From positions 12,987 through 76,986 of the forward strand of contig JAEUGJ010000010.1 in NCBI GenBank assembly GCA_016775335.1: a DNA stretch of 64,000 nt, read 5' to 3'. Positions 41,371 to 50,156 of the stretch are shown in pieces. The DNA is from Mogibacterium sp. (GTDB lineage Bacteria; Bacillota; Clostridia; Peptostreptococcales; Anaerovoracaceae). Under the pieces are notes generated by a model. The model did no database searches, was not told where the DNA came from, and saw only the letters and a program-made list of their open reading frames with translations. Position numbers and translations under genes: made by a program. The stretch's first letter is position 1, and every line of letters begins with the position of its first letter.

Positions 41371-43170
41371 ATGGAACAGATACAAGGAACAGAAAATTCA
41401 AGCGCAAACGAGTACTTGGCGGATATCCCACTCCCCGCTTGCATACTGGCACCGGATGGATGTATCAAAGCAGCAAATGCACTGATGAAGGATGTATTTG
41501 CTTATGAAGGCATTGCGGAGCAGAATTTCTTTGCTCTGACCGGTGTAAAGAGAAAAGCATTGGTGGCCGCTGCTCGGGATGAAGAAGCCGACGAGATTGA
41601 AATTGAACGAAATTCTCAGTCCTTTGTCCTTCGGACGAACAACGACCCAAAGGACGATGAAGATATTTACGTGTACTTCATCAATGTGACGGAAAGGGAT
41701 ACCCTGCGGGAAGAGAGAAAGCAGGAGCAGGTGTGCATCCTGTACATTAGCATCGACAACTACGATGAGATGATGTCCAGCACAACGGAGGACAGCCGGC
41801 TGGCGGTTCCGACGGAAGTGGATCGAATCGTTCGGAAATGGGCGGCGCAGTACGATGCTTCCATCGATTCCATCGAAGCGGATTCCTATATGATGACCGT
41901 GTATCGAAGAGATGCGGATCGGATTATCGAAAGCCGTTTCTCCGTACTGGACGACGTGCGAAAAATCGATACGAAGGTGGATTTTCCGGTTAGCTTGAGC
42001 ATCGGCATGGCTTTGGGAATGAAGTCCTTAAAGAATGCGAAGGAACTGGCCGAGGCTGCGTTGGAGTTGGCGCTGGGTCGTGGGGGAGACCAAGCGGTTG
42101 TAAAGAACGGGGACCGCACCCATTACTACGGCGGAAAGCTGCAGTCTTTGGAGAAAAATAACAAGGGAAAATCCAGAATTATCGCTCATGCGTTGAAGCA
42201 ACTGATTCTGGAGAGTTCGAAAATCGTTATTATGGGCCATCGCTGGCCGGATATGGACTGCTTCGGTTCGGCCATCGGCGCATACAAGATTTGCCGGTAT
42301 TACGAGCGAGATGCCTATATCGTAATCGACAATTACAACGAAGCCCTTCAAACCGTGTACACCCAGGCGGTGGAAACGGAGAACTACAATATCATTAACA
42401 GCGATAAGGCGAAGGAAATTCTGGATGAGAAAACCCTGGTCATCGTCGTGGATGCCAATCGCCCGAGCATGGTGGAGTGCAACGATATCCTGGAGAAAAA
42501 CCTTCGGGTGGTTGTGGTGGATCACCACCGCCTGTCCGACGATTCCATCGCCAATCCGACGCTGGCGTACATCGAATCCTACGCTTCTTCCGCCAGCGAA
42601 TTGATGACGGAAATCATTCAGTATACGGCAACCCGACGGATTGTGAACAAGTTCGAAGCGGAGACGCTGCTGGCCGGAATTACCGTGGACACCAACAGTT
42701 TTTCCAGCAAAACCGGCGTGCGGACCTTCGAAGCGGCTGCATGGCTGCGGAGAGCCGGTGCGGACACATCGGAAGTAAAGCGGTTCTTCCAGAGCGAAGC
42801 CACCACCTTCCAGTCCAAAGCGGATGCCATTGCCAATGCGGAGTACCTGGATAACGGCGTGGTAATCGCTACGTCCCAGGGCTATTCCACAGAAGCCCAG
42901 ATCATCAATGCGCAAGTTGCGGATTCGCTGCTTTCCGTAAAGGGTGTGCGTGCTGCAATCGCATTGGGCAAAAACGATATGAACAAGACCGTCATCAGTG
43001 CCCGGTCGCTGGGAGATGTGAACGTGCAGATGTTGATGGAGCGCTTCGGTGGGGGAGGACATCACACGTCCGCCGGCGCACAAGTGGAGGAAAATCCGGA
43101 AGAAGTCATTGAACAGCTCAAAGAGATTTTACCGGAATTTACCGATGAAGATAACACAGAGGAGGAATAA
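41371..43170 (+). CDS. GdpP-like cyclic dinucleotide phosphodiesterase lacking membrane helices
   Basis: 599 aa. A PAS-like domain (about 14-115), a degenerate GGDEF domain (about 120-260), a DHH domain (about 285-440: GHRWPDMDCFGSA, VVDANRP, VVVDHHRLSD) and DHHA1 (about 480-590: FGGGGHHTSAGAQ). This is the GdpP layout for c-di-AMP hydrolysis, and the place before rplI-dnaB is canonical. The two N-terminal membrane helices of GdpP are missing: the protein starts MEQIQGTENSS, and nothing hydrophobic lies upstream. The gap after parB is 44 bases, with no room for them. It should act in the cytosol. Confidence 0.88.
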   Translation: MEQIQGTENSSANEYLADIPLPACILAPDGCIKAANALMKDVFAYEGIAEQNFFALTGVKRKALVAAARDEEADEIEIERNSQSFVLRTNNDPKDDEDIYVYFINVTERDTLREERKQEQVCILYISIDNYDEMMSSTTEDSRLAVPTEVDRIVRKWAAQYDASIDSIEADSYMMTVYRRDADRIIESRFSVLDDVRKIDTKVDFPVSLSIGMALGMKSLKNAKELAEAALELALGRGGDQAVVKNGDRTHYYGGKLQSLEKNNKGKSRIIAHALKQLILESSKIVIMGHRWPDMDCFGSAIGAYKICRYYERDAYIVIDNYNEALQTVYTQAVETENYNIINSDKAKEILDEKTLVIVVDANRPSMVECNDILEKNLRVVVVDHHRLSDDSIANPTLAYIESYASSASELMTEIIQYTATRRIVNKFEAETLLAGITVDTNSFSSKTGVRTFEAAAWLRRAGADTSEVKRFFQSEATTFQSKADAIANAEYLDNGVVIATSQGYSTEAQIINAQVADSLLSVKGVRAAIALGKNDMNKTVISARSLGDVNVQMLMERFGGGGHHTSAGAQVEENPEEVIEQLKEILPEFTDEDNTEEE

Positions 43171-43173
43171 GAC

Positions 43174-43620
43174 ATGTTAGTAATTCTGAAGAAAAACGTA
43201 AAAGGTACCGGAAAGGCCGGAGATATTGTAAAAGTAAGTGACGGTTTTGCCAACAACCGGTTGATTCCGGCAGGCCTGGCAGTTCCGGCAACCAATCAGA
43301 ACGTAAAGAGTGCGGAGAAGCAGAAGGCCTTCATCGAGAAGAAGAACGCGGAAGAAAAGGCTGCGGCAGAAGCAACGGCAAAGAAGCTGGAATCCAAGAC
43401 GGTAACCATTAAGACCCGCGTGGGAGACAACGGCAAGCTGTTCGGTTCCATCACTTCCATGGACATCGCCGATGCCATCCAGAAGCAGGTTGGAAACAAA
43501 ATCGACAAGAAGAAAATCGTTCTTTCCAAGCCGATTAAGGAAATTGGCGAACACACCGTAGAGGTGAAGCTGTATCCGGAAGTATCCGCAACCGTTAAGG
43601 TCGTTATTGCCGAAGAATAG
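43174..43620 (+). CDS. rplI: 50S ribosomal protein L9
   Basis: 148 aa. The N-terminal domain MLVILKKNVKGTGKAGDIVKV and SDGFANNRLIPAGLA are diagnostic; a long connecting helix rich in Lys and Glu leads to the C-terminal domain (FGSITSMDIADAIQKQ). GGAGGAA precedes the ATG, 3 bases after the phosphodiesterase stop. Confidence 0.97.
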   Translation: MLVILKKNVKGTGKAGDIVKVSDGFANNRLIPAGLAVPATNQNVKSAEKQKAFIEKKNAEEKAAAEATAKKLESKTVTIKTRVGDNGKLFGSITSMDIADAIQKQVGNKIDKKKIVLSKPIKEIGEHTVEVKLYPEVSATVKVVIAEE

Positions 43621-43677
43621 AATTATGCGGAAGTCTATATCGCGGAACTGTATATATAAGGATAGAAGAGACGAGAA

Positions 43678-45042
43678 ATGGCAGAAGAAAGGGAGATAAC
43701 CACCAGTCTGGAACCGCCCCAGGATATCGAGGCGGAAAAAGCCGTCCTGGGATCCATGCTTCAATCGGAAGATGCGGTGATGGACGTGACAGATCGGCTT
43801 CGCGCCGAGGATTTCTACCTGCGGGAACACCAGGAAATCTACAAGGCGTTTCAGGATCTGTGCCGAAGAAATGTTAATATCGATTTGAACACCACATACT
43901 CTCAGCTGCGGAGTCGTCACACGGCGGATTTCGTGGGAGGAATGGTGTACCTGAGCCGCCTATCGGATAATGCAATCGTTCCGGGAAATGCAAAGTACTA
44001 TGCGGAAACCGTATTGGCAAAGTCCAACATGCGTCAGCTGATTAAAGAAGCGGACGAGATGCGGGCGCAGGCGTATGACGGGCAGAACTCTGCGGATATT
44101 ATTTTGGATCACGCAGAGCAGCGCATTTTCGAAATCGCCCACAAAACCCAGAAAAGAAATTACACGGACATCAATGAGGTGCTGGTGGAAAACATCAAGC
44201 AGATTCAGGAGCTGGAACGGAACAAGGGACAGCTCCCGGGAATTCCTACCGGATTCACGGATTTGGATAAGCTGCTGGGCGGTCTCCACAAGACGGATCT
44301 GATTATTCTGGCAGCCCGTCCGGGTATGGGTAAGACGGCTTTTGCGCTGAACCTGGCCGGAAATGCAGCGGCGGAGGGTGCCTCCGTCATTATTTTCAGC
44401 ATGGAGATGTCCAAGGAACAGCTGGGCGAGCGTATGTTCGCAACGGCTGCTTCCGTAGAGATGGAGCATCTGAAGAGGGGAAACCTGACCCAGGATGAAT
44501 GGATGAGCCTCAGCGAGGCCCAGGACAGCTTTGAAAACTGCAAAATCGTTATCGACGACACCTCGGATATTTCGGTTTTGGAAATTAAGAACAAATGCCG
44601 CCGACGGAAGGCGGAAGCGGGACTGGACCTGATTGTCATCGACTATCTGCAGCTCATGAGCCAGCAGGGATTCAAGTCCGGCGACCGTGTAAACGAAATC
44701 AGTGCAATCACCCGTCAGATTAAGATTCTAGCGAAGGAACTGGATTGCGCGGTGATTCTGCTGTCTCAGTTATCTCGAGACATTGAAAAAAGACCGAATC
44801 ACAAACCACAGCTTTCCGACTTGAGAGAATCCGGATCCATCGAGCAAGATGCGGATATCGTCATTTTTCTAAAGCGTGAAGATTACTATGCGGAAGACGA
44901 CGATGAAGTGGATCTGAGCCGACAGAGCAATACCTGCGAGGTGCATGTGGCAAAGCACAGAAGCGGATCCACGGGCGTCGTGGAGCTGGCATGGATTGGA
45001 AAATACACCAAGTTCGGAAATTTAGAAAGAAGCATACTGTAG
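43678..45042 (+). CDS. dnaB: Replicative DNA helicase DnaB
   Basis: 454 aa. N-terminal helical domain (EAEKAVLGSMLQSEDAV), linker, and RecA-like domain with Walker A AARPGMGKTAFALNLA, the FSMEMSKEQLGERM motif, and Walker B LIVIDYLQLMS. Equivalent to dnaC of Bacillus subtilis. It is followed by a DnaD-type loader gene, so helicase and loader are encoded together. Confidence 0.97.
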   Translation: MAEEREITTSLEPPQDIEAEKAVLGSMLQSEDAVMDVTDRLRAEDFYLREHQEIYKAFQDLCRRNVNIDLNTTYSQLRSRHTADFVGGMVYLSRLSDNAIVPGNAKYYAETVLAKSNMRQLIKEADEMRAQAYDGQNSADIILDHAEQRIFEIAHKTQKRNYTDINEVLVENIKQIQELERNKGQLPGIPTGFTDLDKLLGGLHKTDLIILAARPGMGKTAFALNLAGNAAAEGASVIIFSMEMSKEQLGERMFATAASVEMEHLKRGNLTQDEWMSLSEAQDSFENCKIVIDDTSDISVLEIKNKCRRRKAEAGLDLIVIDYLQLMSQQGFKSGDRVNEISAITRQIKILAKELDCAVILLSQLSRDIEKRPNHKPQLSDLRESGSIEQDADIVIFLKREDYYAEDDDEVDLSRQSNTCEVHVAKHRSGSTGVVELAWIGKYTKFGNLERSIL

Positions 45043-45073
45043 GATTACAATATCAACACATAACAGGAGTACA

Positions 45074-46456
45074 ATGGCGAAGATAAGATTTAAAAAAATT
45101 AACACTCGAAATCCGCTGCTGTTCAGCACCAGCGTGGAGAACTTGTTCATCAGCGAACTGCTTCCGGCAGCTCCGGGAGAATACGTGAAGGTATACCTCT
45201 TTGGTCTGATGAATGCGGGTTTTGGCGGTGCGGAAGATATAAAAGTAACTTCCAACGTGCTGAATATGCCGGTGGAGGATATCGAAAAGGCGTGGGCCTA
45301 CTGGGAAGATAAAGGCGCAGTGCAGCAGGTATACGACCCGGAAACCCGGTCCTATCGAATTGATTTTATCAGCCAGATCGAAGAGATATTCGGAACGCCG
45401 ATGGAAGAGGCGAAGCCGGCAAAGGCAGCTTCGGTATCTCCGGAAGCAGCGCCGCAGGCCGCACCGGAAGCATCGGCCGAAAAGACGCCGGAGCAACTGA
45501 TGGCGGAAGAAGTGGCGCGGCTGGAAGACCTGGAAATTCGGGCATTGTACACCAATTTGGAGGAGGCGAAGGGAAAGCCGATTTCCACGCAGGAAGCGAA
45601 CAAAATCCGGGATACCATCAATATTTACGGGGTGACACCGGATGTCTATTCCTATGCGATTCAATACTGCAGCGAGCTGGACAAGTACAGCGTGGACTAT
45701 ATTTCTAAGGTGGCAATCCGCTGGACGGAAGAGGGATGTCACGATATCGCTCAAGTAAAGGCTCTGCTGGATAGCCAGAGTAAAAGAAATTCCGAATACC
45801 ACCGGATTTTCCAAGAGGTAGGTTTCAAGCGAAGCCCGAGTCCGGCCGACCGGGAGATGATGGATACCTGGCTGGATAGTTGGGGTTTTAAGATGAGCGA
45901 AATTTTAGATGCTTGTCGGACCACCGCCGGAATGCGGGAACCATCCCTGCGCTATGTGAATCGCGTTTTGGAAAATAAGATGAAGGAAGCGGGGGGGATC
46001 GACACAAAGAAATCCTCGAAAGCTTCCGCAAACAACAGCGAAAAAGGGGACAGCTATCAGAAGACGGTCAGTCGGAGAGTGCTGGGCGCCTATTACGATT
46101 ATATTCGAAACCAATCCGAGCTGGAGTACCAGGAGCATCTGGATGAAGCCCGGAAAATTCCGCAGATGGCCGATATTTTGACACTGGAAAGCGAGCTGAA
46201 TAAGGCCATGATGACCTTTGAGTTCGGATCAAATATAAAAGAAAAGAAAAAGATTCAGATGGAGAAACGGAATAAACTGGAAAAGAAGAAGCGGGAATTG
46301 CTTCTTCAAAGCGGATATCCGGAAGACTATCTGGAGAAGAAGTATCGGTGCGAGAAGTGCAGGGATACCGGGATTACCGATGACGGACAGTTTTGCTCCT
46401 GCAAGAGACAGCGGATTGAAGAGGCATATGAATGGAATTTGAAAAGAAACCGATAG
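45074..46456 (+). CDS. DnaD-domain protein with a DnaC/DnaI-type N-terminal tail, no ATPase domain
   Basis: 460 aa. A DnaD-type N-terminal winged helix (about 1-115, VYLFGLMNAGFG and PVEDIEKAWAYWEDKGAV) is followed by an Ala/Glu-rich linker, DnaD_2-like helical repeats (about 145-330; one includes TWLDSWGFKMSEILDACR), and a C-terminal region (about 360-460) resembling the start of the Clostridia DnaC/DnaI helicase loader: a helical rod, SGYPEDYLEKKYRCEKCRD and the second pair CSC. The AAA+ domain that should follow is absent; the next gene is a peptidase. It would bind and place DnaB, but cannot itself use ATP. CAGGAG precedes the ATG. Confidence 0.82.
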   Translation: MAKIRFKKINTRNPLLFSTSVENLFISELLPAAPGEYVKVYLFGLMNAGFGGAEDIKVTSNVLNMPVEDIEKAWAYWEDKGAVQQVYDPETRSYRIDFISQIEEIFGTPMEEAKPAKAASVSPEAAPQAAPEASAEKTPEQLMAEEVARLEDLEIRALYTNLEEAKGKPISTQEANKIRDTINIYGVTPDVYSYAIQYCSELDKYSVDYISKVAIRWTEEGCHDIAQVKALLDSQSKRNSEYHRIFQEVGFKRSPSPADREMMDTWLDSWGFKMSEILDACRTTAGMREPSLRYVNRVLENKMKEAGGIDTKKSSKASANNSEKGDSYQKTVSRRVLGAYYDYIRNQSELEYQEHLDEARKIPQMADILTLESELNKAMMTFEFGSNIKEKKKIQMEKRNKLEKKKRELLLQSGYPEDYLEKKYRCEKCRDTGITDDGQFCSCKRQRIEEAYEWNLKRNR

Positions 46457-48306
46457 ACAACATGAATGAGAATAACCGAATGCCGGAAACGGTGAATCCG
46501 GAGGAGAATATAGAGGAAGAAAAATCCTCAAAAGAAAAAAAGAGAGAAGAAAAGAACGCGAAGAAAGAAGCGGCTGCCAGAAAAAAGGCGGAAGCGAAAG
46601 CGAAGAAAGCGGCGGAAGCGGAGGCAAAGGCTGCGGAGAAGAGAAAGAAAAAGGCGGCAAAGAAGGCGACAAAAGAAGGAAAAATCACTCTGGGAAAAAT
46701 CATCGTGGATGAAGCTGCGGATGTGATTTCCACCCATGACCGCATTCAGGCTTCCGTGGATCGTTTTTTCGCCGCCATGAAGTACAGCTTGGTTTATGAG
46801 ATGAATGACGCCCGGATCCGCTATAAACACAACGCCACCGGAATGCTTACCGCATTCTTTGGCACTATCGTCATCATTTGCTCTATGCTTCTTGTTTTTG
46901 ACCATGAAACATCCTATCAATATTCCTATAACGGTAGAATTCTTGGATACGTCGATGACCAGGAGCAGGTGTACAATATTTTGAATATCGCCGGGGAGAA
47001 ACTGTCCAAGGTAAACGATGCAAAGATTCGTTTCAAGGTGGGACAGAATATTACCTTTAAGAAGGTGTCCAGCTCCAACAAAGATATCAATACCGCCGAC
47101 CAGGCGCTGAACAAGCTCACCTATATGACGGAAATTGACGTGGTGGGCTACGGAATCTACGAAAAAGACCGCCTGTTGGCTGTGGTGGAATCCAAGAGCG
47201 TTGCCGACAAGGTGCTGGATGACGTGGTAAATTACTACCGGACGCCGGATAAAGGAATGCAGCTTCAGAAAATCGGATTTAAGCATCACGTCGAGGTGAA
47301 GCCGGTGAACGTCATGCTCACCAGCGTGATGACTCGAAATGAAGCGGAGGACATTCTGGAAAACGGCGGAAAGATGTCCTTGCAGCACATCGTGATGGAA
47401 GATGAGGATACCGAGAAGCTGAAGGAAATCTACAGTGCGGACAATCAAGAAATTCGGGTCATCGGTCAGAGCGATTCCAATCGAGACGAGGAAGAAGCGG
47501 ACACCACGGAAAAGGGCGACAAGAATGTCAGCAAGGGTGAAAAAACAGATGCGGCTACCGCACTGTCTGCCGTTACGGCTTCCATTCGAACACCGGAGTC
47601 GGGAGACAAAATCGAAATCGACCGAAAGGTGGAACCGATTACCGTAGAGATGACGGAAGACGGCACCATGTCGGAGGTCATCAAATACAAGACCATCGAA
47701 AAGAAGACCAAGGAAATGTACCGAGGCGACCGAGAAGTTACCCAGAAGGGTGTGAACGGAAGACAGATTATCACCGGTACCGTGGTATATCAGAACGGCA
47801 AGGAAGTAAAACGAGACATTCGAGACCAGGAAGTGCTCAAGAAGTCTGTGGACAAAGTGGTTCTGGTGGGTACCAACGACAAGCCGAAGTGGTATCCGAC
47901 CGGTCATTACATTATTCCGGTGAAGAATGAAGTCATTACTTCTTACTTCGGATCCAGATGGGGAAGAATCCACGGCGGACTGGACTTCGGTATGCCGATC
48001 GGAACGCCAATCTACGCTTCCGACGGCGGAACCGTCACCCGGGCAAGTTACTTTGCGGGCTACGGTCTGTGCGTAGAGGTGACCCACAACAACGGCACCT
48101 TCACCCGGTACGGACACTGCAGTGCTGTGAAGTGCAAGGTGGGCGATAAGGTTGCCCAGGGTCAGAAGATTGCTCTGGTAGGAAATACCGGAAACAGTAC
48201 CGGACCGCACCTGCACTTTGAGATTCACCCGCACGGCGGCGAATATGTGGATCCATATCCGTATCTGTACGGCAGTAATAAGGGAAATCAGCTGAATAAC
48301 GAGTAG
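46432..48306 (+). CDS. Membrane-anchored M23 peptidase with G5 domain
   Basis: 624 aa. A cytoplasmic Lys/Ala/Glu-rich coiled segment (about 1-85), one membrane helix (about 137-157, LTAFFGTIVIICSMLLVF), an external region with repeats, a G5 domain (about 405-480, with KKTKEMYRGDREVTQKGVNG) and a C-terminal M23 peptidase (about 500-615). The zinc ligands are in GGLDFGMPIG (first His and Asp) and HLHFE. It cuts peptidoglycan cross-bridges or stem peptides. It overlaps the DnaD gene end by 25 bases; an ATG at 46462 is an alternative start. Confidence 0.92.
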   Translation: MEFEKKPIDNMNENNRMPETVNPEENIEEEKSSKEKKREEKNAKKEAAARKKAEAKAKKAAEAEAKAAEKRKKKAAKKATKEGKITLGKIIVDEAADVISTHDRIQASVDRFFAAMKYSLVYEMNDARIRYKHNATGMLTAFFGTIVIICSMLLVFDHETSYQYSYNGRILGYVDDQEQVYNILNIAGEKLSKVNDAKIRFKVGQNITFKKVSSSNKDINTADQALNKLTYMTEIDVVGYGIYEKDRLLAVVESKSVADKVLDDVVNYYRTPDKGMQLQKIGFKHHVEVKPVNVMLTSVMTRNEAEDILENGGKMSLQHIVMEDEDTEKLKEIYSADNQEIRVIGQSDSNRDEEEADTTEKGDKNVSKGEKTDAATALSAVTASIRTPESGDKIEIDRKVEPITVEMTEDGTMSEVIKYKTIEKKTKEMYRGDREVTQKGVNGRQIITGTVVYQNGKEVKRDIRDQEVLKKSVDKVVLVGTNDKPKWYPTGHYIIPVKNEVITSYFGSRWGRIHGGLDFGMPIGTPIYASDGGTVTRASYFAGYGLCVEVTHNNGTFTRYGHCSAVKCKVGDKVAQGQKIALVGNTGNSTGPHLHFEIHPHGGEYVDPYPYLYGSNKGNQLNNE

Positions 48307-48321
48307 AGAGGTGTTTTCTGA

Positions 48322-48741
48322 ATGGAAAGAAACCCATACGAGGAGTTCCTCGACCCTTCCGTGGAAGAATTGAATCGGACACGGAAGGATCGGGTGGCTG
48401 CCCGAAAGAAACAGAAGAAAGCGCAGAAGCGGGCCAACCGCCGAAAAGCGATGGCCTCCGGAAAGAAGCGGCGACGGAAACCCAACAAAGTGGTTTTGGT
48501 TCTGGTGGTTGTAATTGCAATCGGCCTGTTTGCTTCTGTACGGAACATCACCAAGCTTCAATCGGAGAATAAGCGATTGAAGAAGCAGAACCTGAAGCTT
48601 TCGGAAAAGCGGGACGACCTAAAAAAAGAATTGAAAAACGTGAACAGCCGGGAATATATTGAGAAGAGGGCCCGGGAGCAGCTTCGGCTGGTGAATCCCG
48701 GCGAGATTATTTTTACCTTCCCGGATGAAGACAAGGAATAG
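48322..48741 (+). CDS. divIC: FtsB/DivIC septum formation initiator family protein
   Basis: 139 aa. A strongly basic cytoplasmic tail (about 20-52), one membrane helix (about 54-73, KVVLVLVVVIAIGLF), a leucine-periodic coiled coil (about 76-105), and the family end REYIEKRAREQLRLVNPGEIIF. It belongs to the FtsL-FtsQ-DivIC divisome complex. The following rnmV starts 1 base after its stop. Confidence 0.93.
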   Translation: MERNPYEEFLDPSVEELNRTRKDRVAARKKQKKAQKRANRRKAMASGKKRRRKPNKVVLVLVVVIAIGLFASVRNITKLQSENKRLKKQNLKLSEKRDDLKKELKNVNSREYIEKRAREQLRLVNPGEIIFTFPDEDKE

Positions 48742-48742
48742 A

Positions 48743-49300
48743 ATGAAGAAAATAGCGATAGACGAAGCCATAGTAGTAGAAGGAAGAGACGATGAGATTG
48801 CCCTGCTGAAAGCAGTGGATGCGTTGATCATAAAAACCCACGGATTCGGGATTCGGCAGGAAACCTGGACGCTGATGGAGAAGGCCTATCGGGAGAAGGG
48901 AATCATCGTATTTACGGATCCGGATTTCTCCGGTGAGGAGATTCGGCGGAAGATTACCGCCCGCTTCCCGGAGGCGAAGCAGGCCTATCTGCCGTTGGAG
49001 GAAGCAACTCGGGACGGAGATATCGGGGTGGAAAACGCATCCCCGGAAGCCATCATCCGGGCCCTGCAGAAGGTGCATTCCGGAACGGCGAAGAAGAATA
49101 CGGAACCCATTACCATGGAGGAACTGGAGCAGATGGGTTTATCGGGCGATGAAGGTTCCGCCGCACGCAGAGAAAAAGCGGCAGCGGTTCTCGGAATCGG
49201 CTATGGAAACAGCAAGACATTTCTGAAGAAGGTCAATGCTTTCGGCATTGATCGAGCTGCGCTGTTGGAGGCGCTGAACAAAGAGGGCAGAGTTGAGTAA
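48743..49300 (+). CDS. rnmV: Ribonuclease M5
   Basis: 185 aa. The TOPRIM domain shows EAIVVEGRDDEIALLKAVDA with the catalytic Glu and, further on, FTDPDFSGEEIRRKI with the Asp pair. The C-terminal part (MGLSGDEGSAARREKAAAVL) binds 5S rRNA precursor. It matures 5S rRNA. The end overlaps rsmA by 8 bases; rnmV-rsmA adjacency is normal in Bacillota. Confidence 0.95.
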   Translation: MKKIAIDEAIVVEGRDDEIALLKAVDALIIKTHGFGIRQETWTLMEKAYREKGIIVFTDPDFSGEEIRRKITARFPEAKQAYLPLEEATRDGDIGVENASPEAIIRALQKVHSGTAKKNTEPITMEELEQMGLSGDEGSAARREKAAAVLGIGYGNSKTFLKKVNAFGIDRAALLEALNKEGRVE

Positions 49301-50156
49301 GAGTAAAAAGAAAAGTACAGGATTTCATCATTCCAAGAAGCTGGGACAGAATTTTCTGACGGACCACGGAGTGGTGGAGGACATTGCCATTGGAAGTCTG
49401 GCAGATGAGGATACTTTGGTCATCGAAATCGGCCCGGGGCAGGGCGTGCTGACCGACGAATTGATGAATTACGCCGGTGCGCTGATTGCGGTGGAACTGG
49501 ATGACCGATTGATTCCGTATTTGAGAACCCGGTTTGCATTGAACGATCGGGTGGAAATCGTTCACGGGGATATTCTGGAAATCGACCTGGAAGAAATGGT
49601 TCGGGAAGGAAAGGAGAAGTTCGGTGTCTCCAAGGTGCAGGTGGTGGGAAACCTGCCGTACTACATCACCACTCCGATTATCATGAAGCTTCTGGAATCC
49701 GGAATTCCATTTGAAAACATCACCATCATGATGCAGAAGGAAGTGGCGGAGCGGCTGATTGCCGAACCGGGAACCAAGAACACCGGGGCCATCACTTACG
49801 GTGTTCAATATCGATGCACCGTGGATAAGATCTGCGACGCCGATCGGAACTGCTTCGATCCGGCGCCGAAGGTGGATTCCGTCGTTCTGCGCTTGAACTT
49901 GCGGAAGGAACCGCCGGTCACCCCGGCCAGTGAAAAATTCTTTTTTCAGTGCATCAAGGCCGGTTTCATGATGCGCCGAAAAACATTGTTGAATTCGTTA
50001 ACCGCACTGAATTCGCTGGATGCGTCCTATCATTTTGGGAAGGAAGGAATTCAGAAGGCTTTGGAGGAATGCGGGATTGACCCGAAACGCCGGGCGGAGA
50101 GCCTGACCATGGAGGAATTTTCCGAATTATCCGATGCAATTTGGAGGCAGAGATAG
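49293..50156 (+). CDS. rsmA: 16S rRNA dimethyladenosine transferase
   Basis: 287 aa from a TTG start at 49293 with AGAGGG upstream. Motifs: HHSKKLGQNFLTD, EIGPGQGVLTDELM, the catalytic NLPYYITTPI and a C-terminal helical domain. It dimethylates two adenines near the 3' end of 16S rRNA and acts as a late assembly check. Coupled to rnmV. Confidence 0.96.
   Translation: MSKSKKKSTGFHHSKKLGQNFLTDHGVVEDIAIGSLADEDTLVIEIGPGQGVLTDELMNYAGALIAVELDDRLIPYLRTRFALNDRVEIVHGDILEIDLEEMVREGKEKFGVSKVQVVGNLPYYITTPIIMKLLESGIPFENITIMMQKEVAERLIAEPGTKNTGAITYGVQYRCTVDKICDADRNCFDPAPKVDSVVLRLNLRKEPPVTPASEKFFFQCIKAGFMMRRKTLLNSLTALNSLDASYHFGKEGIQKALEECGIDPKRRAESLTMEEFSELSDAIWRQR

Noticed and set aside
46300..46470. Frameshift splitting a DnaC gene just after the cysteine finger
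   Set aside because: No AAA+ motif is readable in any frame downstream; the following frame goes straight into the peptidase's Lys/Ala-rich start.
46528..48561. 677-codon minus-strand frame over the M23 peptidase
   Set aside because: Antisense shadow; the plus-strand frame carries G5 and M23 motifs.
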